In this document: positions 52,631-61,572 of the stretch, one piece after another | Layout: every line of letters starts with the position of its first letter | Position numbering within the stretch: the stretch's first letter is position 1 | Assembly (NCBI GenBank): GCA_027491115.1 | Contig: JAIXWV010000041.1 | Location: 71,274 to 135,273, forward strand | Origin: Pseudomonadota bacterium | GTDB lineage: Bacteria; Bdellovibrionota; UBA1018; CAIMNF01 | DNA: 64,000 nt | Direction: 5' to 3' | The notes under the pieces: model-generated | Told to the model about the DNA's origin: nothing | The model's database searches: none | Seen by the model: the letters and a program-made list of their open reading frames with translations, nothing else | Made by a program: the position numbers and the translations under genes

Positions 52631-53655
52631 AACAGTTCAGACGCGAGCAAGAACTCCTGACCCGTCATCTCGAAGGCCGCTCCGTGGCGGGTTTCAGCCC
52701 GGCCCAAATGAAAGAGATCCAACACGAGGTGAAAACGATTCGAGAAGCATCCGATGCATCGCCTCTGTTGCACCAGTTCATGGAAGCCCTGCCCTTTTTC
52801 ATCCTGCTCACCGCTTGGGCCGGGTTGATCTTCCTAGTCCCGAGCATGATCTCTAACACCAACCTTTTATTCATCATTCTCTTCATCGGGCACGGCATCA
52901 TCGGATACCAATGGGTCATCTACGGCATCCATGAGGGCGCCGGCCACGGACTCTTCCGACGAGGCGACTCCCGGTTGCTCCGACTGATGCGTTTTCTCGC
53001 TTTTCACAGCTCCCGCCTCATGATGGCCGATCCGGTTCACTACCGCCAGCAACACAAGAGTCATCATCGATTCACCGGTACCGAGCAAGACGGCTCGCAA
53101 ACGAACTTTGTACTGGGCCGGAGGATCCTGGTGAGCTTGCTCCCGGGAGCCGGGATACTCTTTCCCAATGATTACCGCGTCCACCATGGCGACGGATTCA
53201 GCGGCTCACTGGCCCTGTCCGGGGTGGTCGGACTCACCCGAGTCGGAATCGAAATTCTGGAACTCCGGTCAAGATTCAGCATCGGGGAGTGCCTCGCCCT
53301 TTTGTTGATCTTTTCGCCTTGGGTGGGCCTTGCGCTGGATCGGATTCGAGAGAGCCTCGAGCATCACCTGATGCCCCAATCTCCGGTTCATGGCACACGT
53401 GAACTCGGACTTTCGCCTTTGGCACTGCTGATCGCTGGCGGCCCCTGGGGTCAGCCCTGTCATTTGTCCCATCACTTGGCCCCTGAATTGAACTGGTACC
53501 AACAGATCCGCCTCCACTTTATTTTACGGGACAGAATTCTGAATGAAGAACAGCTCCGTTTCTTCGGATTCAGAACCCCTTTTCTCCGACTTGTCCGTGA
53601 AGAAACCGAAAAGCATCTGGCTTTGGAGTACGGGCAGAACAGGAGTCGGATATGA
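52627..53655 (+). CDS. Membrane fatty-acid desaturase/hydroxylase-like protein
   Basis: A 342-residue integral membrane di-iron enzyme. The three His clusters are intact: HEGAGH (H102, H106), HYRQQHKSHH (H138, H143, H146, H147) and HLSHH (H279, H282, H283), with an extra HH in ESLEHHL. Hydrophobic segments lie at about 55-90 and 200-235. It could desaturate or hydroxylate an acyl chain or a lipid head group. Overlaps the genes on both sides by 4 bp (ATGA), so is translationally coupled in the operon. Confidence 0.85.
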   Translation: MKQFRREQELLTRHLEGRSVAGFSPAQMKEIQHEVKTIREASDASPLLHQFMEALPFFILLTAWAGLIFLVPSMISNTNLLFIILFIGHGIIGYQWVIYGIHEGAGHGLFRRGDSRLLRLMRFLAFHSSRLMMADPVHYRQQHKSHHRFTGTEQDGSQTNFVLGRRILVSLLPGAGILFPNDYRVHHGDGFSGSLALSGVVGLTRVGIEILELRSRFSIGECLALLLIFSPWVGLALDRIRESLEHHLMPQSPVHGTRELGLSPLALLIAGGPWGQPCHLSHHLAPELNWYQQIRLHFILRDRILNEEQLRFFGFRTPFLRLVREETEKHLALEYGQNRSRI

Positions 53656-54326
53656 GACTTTTGCTTACCCTGATCGAGCTCTTGGCCTTTCGTCCTTTCC
53701 GGGCAATCCTTCAGCTGTATATTCATTTCGGTCCGGCCCGCTTCCAGAAAATCAGACTCGGCTCAGAGCTGTCCGAAGCCACCCTCAATGAGATCTCCCG
53801 CTTCAGGAAGACCCAGTACGAAGGAAGTCAGCCCTACCTGATTCCCGATTCGCCAGAAGCTGTGACGGAGGAGAATCACCTCGACCTCCGTTCCTACCAT
53901 GGCATTGCTCGGGATCGCTCAGGGAACATCATCGCCGTGGCTCGCTTCACGCCCTATCCATTTGAGACCACTCGCTTGCTCGGGGCCGAACTCACAACCC
54001 CGTTCCGGGAGCACCTGGAAATCTCGAGAGTGGTCACCTCCAAACGCAGGTCCGGGATCGGTCGGAGGCTGTTGATTCAAGGCGGGTGCTTTGCCATTTC
54101 CACCAAGCGATACCGGGGTTTCGTGGCGGTGTGCAAATCGGGGAACCTCGCGATTTTCGAGAAATTCGGACTCGGCACCCACGGTCGGCACCTCATTCCG
54201 GGGCGTCCGGCCTCTCCTTATCACTTCATCTCGGCCGACTTCTTCAGAATCACCGTCACCACTTTCGCCTACACAGGACGAAAATTCGCTCACGCGTGTT
54301 CCGTGATTCTTAGCCCGTTTCTTTGA
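53652..54326 (+). CDS. GNAT/LuxI-like N-acyltransferase
   Basis: A 224-residue protein with a hydrophobic N-terminus and a GNAT-type core. The arrangement of a GIARDRSGNIIAVARF strand pair followed by LEISRVV and GIGRRLL resembles LuxI-type autoinducer synthases and FeeM-type N-acyl amino acid synthases, which take acyl chains from acyl-ACP. An acyl amide product is therefore possible. Overlaps the desaturase gene by 4 bp and the convergent ferritin-like gene by 17 bp. Family assignment is from pattern only. Confidence 0.6.
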   Translation: MRLLLTLIELLAFRPFRAILQLYIHFGPARFQKIRLGSELSEATLNEISRFRKTQYEGSQPYLIPDSPEAVTEENHLDLRSYHGIARDRSGNIIAVARFTPYPFETTRLLGAELTTPFREHLEISRVVTSKRRSGIGRRLLIQGGCFAISTKRYRGFVAVCKSGNLAIFEKFGLGTHGRHLIPGRPASPYHFISADFFRITVTTFAYTGRKFAHACSVILSPFL

Positions 54327-55224
54327 CTTCGAACACGCCGTCACGTTCCAGTCGGTGAACCAGCTGCTCACGGTCGGCCTTCAGAAGCATCTCTTTCAGC
54401 GACTCAAGCCGTTTCTCCAGTACCTGTCTATACCCCACGGCCTCGAGGTGATGCCTGCGTGCCTCCGCCGAAATCGGTCCCCCCACTTCCTCGAGGGCCC
54501 TCAGTACCCAATTGGCCGACTGAAGTGCCCCCACGAACTCACGGGTGAACTCGAAGCACTCGTCGCGATCTCCTTTTTTCAGTACGCCTTCTTTGGCAAG
54601 AACAAGACCTGCACCATGGTGCCGGGCCTCATCACGCAATATTTTCTGGAACGCCTGAACCAGTCCCGGATGACGGCAGTCTTGCATCAGGGAACGGTAA
54701 TGCCCCATTCCGAACCCCTCCAGCAGAACCTGGATCAGGAGCACACAAGCCTCCTTACTCCCATCCCGGATCACTCTCGCCAAGGGATCGAGCATCGGGT
54801 GCCAATCCACGGAGGGGTCCGGGGTGAACCGCATGAAATTCCGGAACAAACGCAGGTGAATCGCTTCCTCGGCCGAAAACAGACAATAAAGGGACTTCTC
54901 CTCCATCCGGTCGGCAAGGAGGATCATCTTCGCTCCGTAATTGTGGCCCGACTTTTCGATGAAATAAGACAAACTCAAGTTCCATCTCGAAATCTTCTGA
55001 AGCACCTCCGTCTGCTGATGGGGCTCGAGTCTTGTATACACCGATGAATGTTCCAGACCGTACCGTTCCGGCCCCCAAAGGCTGTCGGGCAAGTCCGACA
55101 CCGGCTTCGTCACCCCGTACTGTTCAAGCCCCCGGTCGAGAATGCTCACGATCGGGTGTTCCGCATCAAGACTTGGCGCGAAGAAAATCGAATCGTCCGT
55201 GAAGTAACTCTTCAAATCGTTCAT
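54310..55224 (-). CDS. Ferritin-like diiron protein
   Basis: A 304-residue helical protein. The residues E90, E120-x2-H123, E169 and E199-x2-H202 match the diiron ligand set of the ferritin-like superfamily (ribonucleotide reductase R2, AurF-type oxygenases). It may be an oxygenase acting on the product of the opposing genes. ATG 55224 follows GGGAGG; an in-frame codon further upstream is possible. Overlaps the upstream beta-helix acyltransferase gene by 59 bp. Converges on the N-acyltransferase gene. Confidence 0.72.
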   Translation of the reverse strand: MNDLKSYFTDDSIFFAPSLDAEHPIVSILDRGLEQYGVTKPVSDLPDSLWGPERYGLEHSSVYTRLEPHQQTEVLQKISRWNLSLSYFIEKSGHNYGAKMILLADRMEEKSLYCLFSAEEAIHLRLFRNFMRFTPDPSVDWHPMLDPLARVIRDGSKEACVLLIQVLLEGFGMGHYRSLMQDCRHPGLVQAFQKILRDEARHHGAGLVLAKEGVLKKGDRDECFEFTREFVGALQSANWVLRALEEVGGPISAEARRHHLEAVGYRQVLEKRLESLKEMLLKADREQLVHRLERDGVFEVKETG

Positions 55225-55849
55225 GATGCCTCCCTTCCGGAATCTCCTGATTCGGATATACCACCGCCCCGGCCTCAATGAAGGCCCCGTCTCCGATCAC
55301 AGTTCCGGGGGCCAGTGTGGCTGAAAAAGAAACCACCACGTCAGATCCGACCCGGACCTCTTTGACGAACAACTGATAGCGATCTTGTTTCTTTTTGATC
55401 GCATGAGCCGTGATGTAGGATTGGTTTCCGATCAAGCACCGATCGCCGATGCGCACGAAAGGGCGATCCACAATCTTGCATCCTGCAGTCCAGTTCACCT
55501 TCTTTCCGATCCGGGCCCCCCAGAGCCTGAGCCACATCGAATACACCCCGGGAAAAGTTTTCAGTACCCGCTCGAAAACCTCGAAGGTCTCGTAGATCTC
55601 TTGCAACCGGTGGCTCACGAGCCAAAGACTCCCCGTTTCAACCTTCACACCGATCCGGCTCACCAGCGGAACCGGTCCGTAAACCGAGCTCATCAACCGC
55701 CAAATCAGAGGCGACTGGAGATACAAGGCGAATATGGCGAAAGGAAGAAACAGGCCTTCCCAGTCATCTGTCCAAAAAAAGAGCAGGCCGAGCTCCAAAT
55801 AGAGCACCGGGGTGTAAAACCTGAATACCAGATCCAGAAATTTCGGCAT
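55166..55849 (-). CDS. Left-handed beta-helix acyltransferase-like membrane protein
   Basis: A 227-residue protein with one or two N-terminal membrane segments (about 10-50) and a C-terminal hexapeptide-repeat domain (IGDRCLIGNQSYITAH, VRVGSDVVVSFSATLAPG, IGDGAFIEAGAVV). This fold is shared by many acetyl- and acyltransferases. Its 3' part overlaps the ferritin-like gene, so the two are coupled. It starts 20 bp after the 138-residue secreted-protein gene on the same strand. Confidence 0.68.
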   Translation of the reverse strand: MPKFLDLVFRFYTPVLYLELGLLFFWTDDWEGLFLPFAIFALYLQSPLIWRLMSSVYGPVPLVSRIGVKVETGSLWLVSHRLQEIYETFEVFERVLKTFPGVYSMWLRLWGARIGKKVNWTAGCKIVDRPFVRIGDRCLIGNQSYITAHAIKKKQDRYQLFVKEVRVGSDVVVSFSATLAPGTVIGDGAFIEAGAVVYPNQEIPEGRHHERFEELLHGRFDFLRAKS

Positions 55850-55869
55850 GCCAGACCGACCGCCTCGAA

Positions 55870-56286
55870 TCAACGGTGCCGGAGGTTCGAACAGGTGGTG
55901 ACGGTTTTGACATCATCCTTCCACTGGTCATGGAGCAGCACGAACGAATCCGGCCGGTGACTCTCGGGGTTCATTTTGAGAACGAAAGCCGCTCCGCCAC
56001 TTGGAGTGCCTTCCACCGCAGTCAATTGCTCATGCGTGAACTGAACCGTACCGTCTTCAGAATTCACGACAGGCAGATGCTGGAGGACCAGCTCCTTCGA
56101 TCCGAACTTGATGAACACGCGCTCGTTGAGCGGATTCTTCACCCCCTGCTCGAAGCGGATGTCGATCACTTCGAATGCACAAGGGTTGCCGTTCAAACCC
56201 AGACCCGAATAAACCCCTTTCTCGAGATGGGCTTGCGCCGGCAGAGTGAAGAACAAGGCAAACAAAACTGAGACGTTGGATTTCAT
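55870..56286 (-). CDS. Small secreted protein, unknown
   Basis: A 138-residue protein with a signal peptide (cleavage near PAQA, residue 19). The mature part is beta-rich with two Cys, one near each end. AGGAGA precedes the ATG. No family recognised. Lies between the serine protease gene and the beta-helix acyltransferase gene on the same strand. Confidence 0.65.
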   Translation of the reverse strand: MKSNVSVLFALFFTLPAQAHLEKGVYSGLGLNGNPCAFEVIDIRFEQGVKNPLNERVFIKFGSKELVLQHLPVVNSEDGTVQFTHEQLTAVEGTPSGGAAFVLKMNPESHRPDSFVLLHDQWKDDVKTVTTCSNLRHR

Positions 56287-56321
56287 GATGTTTTCTCCTG
56301 ATTACGGTTCAACTTAGATGA

Positions 56322-57188
56322 TCATTGCACCAGTGCACAACCACGAACGCGGACATCCAAGGCTCCATCGGCGTTCAAGCAGCTGTAAAAGCGAAAAGTC
56401 TGCTGCCCGTAAGAGAGCCCTTTTTCGGCATAGACAGCACCCTCCGCCGAGACCTCACACGGATTGTTCATGGTGCATGGCTTGCCGTCTTCACTCCCGG
56501 TGTTGTTCACGCCAATGACTTTACGGGTGTTGACAGAAAGGATCGGCGAGCCCGAAGTACCCCCGATGGTCTTGCATCCACTCCGGCTGTAACGGATCGA
56601 ATCCACCCAAGTATAGGCATCTTCCTTCATCTTGTAGACGAACCCGTCGATTTGGCACGAATACCCCCGCTGCCAGTAGCCGGAGAGGATCTCGATGGCC
56701 TCTCCTTCGGTTGGACGCCTCGAATCGAGTGTCAACGGATCGATTTCAAACCGACTTTTGATTTGGGCGTAAGACAGCTCCAACTCGTACAGCGCCACAT
56801 CGGTCCCGGTCATGGTGGCAAACAGGATTTGGGTCGAGACCACGCTGTTTTGGCTCAATGAACCGTCGTGATTCAAAAATTTGAACGAGCGCTTGGCGGG
56901 TTTCCGGAACAGGTGCTCGCCCGGCTTGATGAAGCCGCCGAACATGCCCATCGGGACGCAATGACCGTTGGTCATGACCATTGCCCGATCAGCGTCATTC
57001 GAGTGCTCGAAGCGGACCAGCGAGCCGGAGCAATTGTCGAGCTTCACAATCCCCTCGAAGTCATAGGCGTTCGAGGTATTCCAACTCAAAGCCTCGATCT
57101 CCTCCGCCGTGACACGGGTATGGAGCGGCAACGCGAATGCGGATGGTGCGAACGAAAGCGCCAGGAACAAAAGTACGAATGTTTTCAT
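56322..57188 (-). CDS. Secreted trypsin-like serine protease
   Basis: A 288-residue secreted protein with a signal peptide (about 1-19). The chymotrypsin-fold triad is recognisable: His in TNGHCV, Asp in TGTDVALYEL and Ser in GGTSGSPIL. Extra Cys suggest disulfides. AGGGGG precedes ATG 57188; an in-frame start 17 codons earlier has no ribosome-binding site. Probably acts outside the cell or in the periplasm. Confidence 0.85.
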   Translation of the reverse strand: MKTFVLLFLALSFAPSAFALPLHTRVTAEEIEALSWNTSNAYDFEGIVKLDNCSGSLVRFEHSNDADRAMVMTNGHCVPMGMFGGFIKPGEHLFRKPAKRSFKFLNHDGSLSQNSVVSTQILFATMTGTDVALYELELSYAQIKSRFEIDPLTLDSRRPTEGEAIEILSGYWQRGYSCQIDGFVYKMKEDAYTWVDSIRYSRSGCKTIGGTSGSPILSVNTRKVIGVNNTGSEDGKPCTMNNPCEVSAEGAVYAEKGLSYGQQTFRFYSCLNADGALDVRVRGCALVQ

Positions 57189-57518
57189 GAGCCCCCTTAA
57201 AGATGCCCTGAGAGTGTCACGAGATTGACGCCTTGGCAACTCACAGAGTCAGTCAGAATTTGACGCGGAGCACTCACTGCTCCCCGGCCGGCATCCGGTT
57301 CAGTATCGCCACAGTCGAACCCAAACATATGAAGCTCCCCAGATGGCGGCAAATCAGACAAATGGGAACTCAAGACTTCATGACTGACCACCGTGCACCA
57401 TTCATGAACCCGGATCAAACCCGTGTTTTTGACAATGCCCCGCAAAAAAAATGCACCGGACTCAATTCCATTCCTACCCGTTCCGATCAGAAAATGAATG
57501 GGTCAATGCCGTTTCACC
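57189..57518. other. Intergenic region between the protease and a large lipoprotein
   Basis: A 330-bp stretch without a convincing gene. It contains a TTGACA (57428-57433) with no good -10 at 17 bp and an A-run at about 57446. Small open frames here overlap the neighbouring starts and lack coding character. Confidence 0.4.
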
Positions 57519-60389
57519 ATGAATCCAAAAAGCAGTGTGACGCCCTTGCTGCTCCTGCTTCTTTCTTCGTGTTCTCCACAGATCATCGGAGAGCGACTGA
57601 GCGAGCAGTGCGACCTCAAGACCTTCCATTACCCGAACACCTCGTTGGTTGCCGTCAAAAATATCGATCCACTTGACGAAACTCCAATCCTGAATGAGGG
57701 GGCAAACCCGCCAGTTCGCTTTGAAATTCAACCATCACTACCACCCGGTCTCGTGTTTGATACCGACTCTGGCCGCATCACCGGCATGGGGACAGCCATA
57801 TCAAGTCCGACCCGACACACCGTTCGAGCGATTTCAAAGATGAACTGCTCCGTCCAATCCACCCTTCAACTTCATCTCACGGGAACTGAGGTGAGCCGAT
57901 CCGGAGCGTCCCTGAATCAGCCCCATTCTACGGTCAGTGAAGAATCTGGCGCATTGTTGGAAGTCACACTTAGGGACTCGCTCGGCCGTCCAGTGGTAGG
58001 AAATATCGCATCAGTCATGAGTTCGCGGAGTCAGGATGTCATTGAAGCGGTGGGAGATTCTCGCTCCAACCTGGCTGGTAAAGTCAGTTTCAAGATCCGG
58101 TCCACTTTGGCTGGAACCGCACAACTCAGTGTAGTCGATCTGACCGACCAAAAAGTCATGCTCGATATCGCATCCATCCAATTCACTCCCGGGGAGGCGA
58201 CTCACTTCACTTTTGCTGGAATACCTGCTCAAGGAACAGCCGGTATCAGTTTAGGCATAGAGGTGGAAGCCAGAGACTCTTTTGAAAACATCTCGACATC
58301 TTTTTCAGACCTCGCTCGACTGAGTCATGACGACAACTGGGCTTCCAGCACAGGTGCCGGACCGGTTTCACTCCATTTCAGTCAAGGGGTGGCTTCCCAT
58401 TCATCCGTCAAACTCACTCGGGCCGGGGCAACGGTGTTCACCATTGAGCATTTACCTGAATCAGGGACACCCATTCCTGAACTCACTCGATCCACCCTGA
58501 TCTCCCCCGCATCCATGGATCCGACCAAAACAATCTTGACCGACTGCCCGGACCAATTGCAGGCCGATCAGACTGAAACCGTTCAGGTCGAACCTCGGGA
58601 TTCTTTTGGCAATGCAAGACCCTCCCACATCCCGACCTCGGCAGAGGTGAGATTAGATGCTTCTGCGTCCCCGGACAAGCTCTACTTCGGTGAAACCTCG
58701 GTGTATTCGAACGCTACCGGTCGTTTCGCGATCACACTTCGGGGTTGGAAAAAAGGGTCGGGTAATATTTTGCCGCTCATTCAAGGCACTCCTGGATCCG
58801 GTTGTACTCTCGCGGTGACCGGAGGTCCACCTGTAAGAGTGAATCTAGAAGGTCTCACCGAGGGCCTCGTAAATGGAGTCACCGTCGCCGGCGACACGCT
58901 TCCTAACTTTTCATTGCATGCTTATGATATCGCCGGCAACCAAGTGGACACACCGAATGGTTACTTCCTGAGGGGCTTTCTCGACTCACAGTGCAAAATC
59001 CCTAGTCCAACAGAGAGTCCCCTGACCATGAGCGGACCAATCGATTCCAATGGAGTCAGAACGATTTCCGGTGCGCAACTCAAGAGCACTCTCACAGGGC
59101 ATGTAGCTGTCTTTGCCTCACTTGACCCTCCATCACCTCCTCTTTTTTGCTCAGGACGGATCCAGGTTCAACCCAATGTTCCGGATGTCTATCAGTCCAG
59201 GATCGCCATCGACAGCTACCCCTTTCCAAGTCCTGAATCATCAAACGTCCCTCTGTCCGACATCCTTCCCCTTCGAATTGAACTCCGCGATGCCTTCAAG
59301 AACTTAGTCCCGGACTCGTTTTTTCTTTGGAATCAACACAATGGATGCGAAGGAAGAATTGAAGTGTATGATTCGTTAAGAGAGGAGTGGGTCCATACGG
59401 TTCTCCCTTCAGCCCCAGACCCCACTCAATACAACACGCACCCGAACTCGGACGGAAGGCTCCGACTTCGGGTCGGCTCCGGACGTGATTACGATCCCAA
59501 TTGGCCACCAGGAAGCCCATTTAACACTTGTGAGTACACTCTCAGGGGATCTCGTCAGAGTTGGTTCAATTTTGACTTTAAACACATCTTGGATTTCCGG
59601 GGTTCTCACCCCCATTCATTGTCTAGAGCAGGAGGGCTCAACACACCTGGACTCAGCATGATCGACGACTTAGATTACCAGATGATCCCTCCGAACGATA
59701 GCACTTACCCAAGGTGGCTGGTCCAGATCACAACGGTTGACGAAAGCGACACTCCCACTTCCACCCTCGTGTGCCCGGGGGTCCGGGTGAATGAAACGGG
59801 AATCTTGACCACTGCAAGTTGTTTGATCGAGCAGGGCCTTGGCCTAATAGAGGAAATGAAGGTCCGGGATTCCGAAGGGAATACAGCTCGGATTTCCTCG
59901 ATTGTTTTACATCCTGACTATAGCCCCCATGAACACCTTAAAAATCTGGCCGTGATTCATTTAGGCCAAACTCTCCCGACTTTCCAATTCGCACGCATTC
60001 AAAGTAGGAGTCCGTCACCGGAACAAATAAACTCACTGATTGCATACTCCTGGACCCGAACGGATGGATTTATTCCCCAAATTCCCTATTTTGATCCAAG
60101 CCGTCACGGCATCCTCACTTCTAACGATCTGTTTCGGGGAGAGGTCCAGGAGACCGAACGCATCTCTGCTGACACGGATCATTATCTGGGTTTGGTGACG
60201 CCAACCATGGACGGATTGTGGACTCTGGGAACCAGATCGGTTCTGGCGGCAATCTCGGAAAACGGGGGCATTCATTTCATGGGATTCAGTGTGGCCTCAG
60301 GAAACCAGGTCGACTCTTTTGATGCAGTTCTTTATCCGACGAGGGAAGGAAACACCTTTTTGGAGCACGAGCTCCCGGCGCCACCTTAA
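57519..60389 (+). CDS. Large lipoprotein with Ig-like repeats and a degenerate trypsin-like domain
   Basis: A 956-residue lipoprotein with lipobox LLSSC. Several invasin/filamin-like Ig domains follow from about residue 30 to 700 (recurrent ...LRDSLGRPV..., EARDSFEN, EPRDSFGN, ELRDAFKN). The C-terminal region (about 720-956) has the shape of a trypsin-like domain (LVCPGVRVNETGILTTASCLIE, LKNLAVIHLGQT), but Ser occupies the place of the catalytic His, Asn that of the Asp, and no GDSGGP is seen. It is probably a surface adhesin or binding protein with a pseudoprotease. An ATG seven codons earlier is also in frame. Confidence 0.72.
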   Translation: MNPKSSVTPLLLLLLSSCSPQIIGERLSEQCDLKTFHYPNTSLVAVKNIDPLDETPILNEGANPPVRFEIQPSLPPGLVFDTDSGRITGMGTAISSPTRHTVRAISKMNCSVQSTLQLHLTGTEVSRSGASLNQPHSTVSEESGALLEVTLRDSLGRPVVGNIASVMSSRSQDVIEAVGDSRSNLAGKVSFKIRSTLAGTAQLSVVDLTDQKVMLDIASIQFTPGEATHFTFAGIPAQGTAGISLGIEVEARDSFENISTSFSDLARLSHDDNWASSTGAGPVSLHFSQGVASHSSVKLTRAGATVFTIEHLPESGTPIPELTRSTLISPASMDPTKTILTDCPDQLQADQTETVQVEPRDSFGNARPSHIPTSAEVRLDASASPDKLYFGETSVYSNATGRFAITLRGWKKGSGNILPLIQGTPGSGCTLAVTGGPPVRVNLEGLTEGLVNGVTVAGDTLPNFSLHAYDIAGNQVDTPNGYFLRGFLDSQCKIPSPTESPLTMSGPIDSNGVRTISGAQLKSTLTGHVAVFASLDPPSPPLFCSGRIQVQPNVPDVYQSRIAIDSYPFPSPESSNVPLSDILPLRIELRDAFKNLVPDSFFLWNQHNGCEGRIEVYDSLREEWVHTVLPSAPDPTQYNTHPNSDGRLRLRVGSGRDYDPNWPPGSPFNTCEYTLRGSRQSWFNFDFKHILDFRGSHPHSLSRAGGLNTPGLSMIDDLDYQMIPPNDSTYPRWLVQITTVDESDTPTSTLVCPGVRVNETGILTTASCLIEQGLGLIEEMKVRDSEGNTARISSIVLHPDYSPHEHLKNLAVIHLGQTLPTFQFARIQSRSPSPEQINSLIAYSWTRTDGFIPQIPYFDPSRHGILTSNDLFRGEVQETERISADTDHYLGLVTPTMDGLWTLGTRSVLAAISENGGIHFMGFSVASGNQVDSFDAVLYPTREGNTFLEHELPAPP

Positions 60390-61507
60390 AATGCGACACC
60401 GAGTCCGAGGCTGAAACTACTCGTGTCGATACTTCGGCGATCCATCACCAATCGGAGTCGCGCGTAATCGAAAGATAGGACAAAGGTCTGCTCCCATTGA
60501 CGAAACAGAAAACTCAAGCCCCCGGCCCATTCGTGATTTTCGAGATTGAGTAGAGACAAGCGACTCATCATGGGTGAGAATTTCAGATAAGCCGACAGCG
60601 CATTACCGTTCGAAAACGCTCGCCTCGCCGTAGGGTACAGTTGCGGCCCCGACACATTTCGATAGCCGAAGCTCAAATCAGACGCCGTCATGGTCGAATA
60701 GTACCATCCTCCATAGAGAGCCAATCTCCACGGCTTCTTGATCTGGGGAAATAAATACCCAAGCCTCAGATTCGCACCGATAAAGCGAAGATCTTCGCTC
60801 CCGTTACTCGATAAAGTGGCCACATTCATAAACCCGGAAACACCTAAGTCCCAGGTGGGTGGGGAAATGAAGTAATGATATGCCCCCTTCACAGACAGAA
60901 CAGTCGAACGGTAATCGGCCACACTCGAATCCGATTGGCTGAACCGAATGGAACTGATGCCGCTTCCCATGACAAAAAACGCCCTTCTGTCGAGTTCTCG
61001 ATTGAATTCGACAACCGGCACGGAGTCGGGAAAAACGACCCCGACCCTGGGCGCCTCAGGCTTCATGCGGAACGAAACAACATGCTGCGAAATCTCCCCA
61101 CTTGAGCCGATCCAGACCAGAGTCACCGATGTGGCTTTTCCCCCAAACGGCACCTCCAACTCGAACCGATCGTCTGATTTGAACGCGAAGGTTCGATCTT
61201 CACAAAAAATCCTGGACCTTCCGGGAGGCATGTTTTCTATTCGTCCCACGATCCTGAGCACAGACTGCACACTGACGCCGAACGCCCGACTCACCACTTC
61301 AACAGATTCGATTCGCCAAGAAATTGGCAGATCCGCTTCCTGTTCGGATCGCCCTGACCACTCTAGCGCTCGAGTCACATCGGATGAAAAGCTGTTCGAA
61401 GGGTTCTCGGCAACCGCCGATTCTTCAGCGAAGCCTATGTTCATTCCCCACCATGCAAGCAGGACGCACAGCAAAAGGTAAGCGGAAAAGGACCGGAGGG
61501 ATCTCAT
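60386..61507 (-). CDS. Secreted protein with C-terminal beta-barrel-like region
   Basis: A 373-residue protein with a signal peptide (about 1-27). An N-terminal periplasmic beta domain (about 60-155) is followed by alternating hydrophobic strands rich in aromatic residues and ending in Phe, as in outer-membrane barrels. Likely an outer-membrane protein of unknown function. Related in position to the phosphatase and FecR-like genes transcribed away from it. Confidence 0.65.
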   Translation of the reverse strand: MRSLRSFSAYLLLCVLLAWWGMNIGFAEESAVAENPSNSFSSDVTRALEWSGRSEQEADLPISWRIESVEVVSRAFGVSVQSVLRIVGRIENMPPGRSRIFCEDRTFAFKSDDRFELEVPFGGKATSVTLVWIGSSGEISQHVVSFRMKPEAPRVGVVFPDSVPVVEFNRELDRRAFFVMGSGISSIRFSQSDSSVADYRSTVLSVKGAYHYFISPPTWDLGVSGFMNVATLSSNGSEDLRFIGANLRLGYLFPQIKKPWRLALYGGWYYSTMTASDLSFGYRNVSGPQLYPTARRAFSNGNALSAYLKFSPMMSRLSLLNLENHEWAGGLSFLFRQWEQTFVLSFDYARLRLVMDRRSIDTSSFSLGLGVAF

Positions 61508-61572
61508 GATGATGATTCCGGTTTAACCGCTTTTTTTTGCCAAAACAAGGCTTGAAGTGGGAGAATCAAACT

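Noticed and set aside
57197-57445. An 82-residue minus-strand frame upstream of the serine protease
   Set aside because: It covers the likely promoter region of the protease and has no recognisable features.
57233-57676. A 147-residue plus-strand frame before and across the lipoprotein start
   Set aside because: No signal peptide, domain or ribosome-binding site, and it overlaps the start of the well-supported lipoprotein in another frame.
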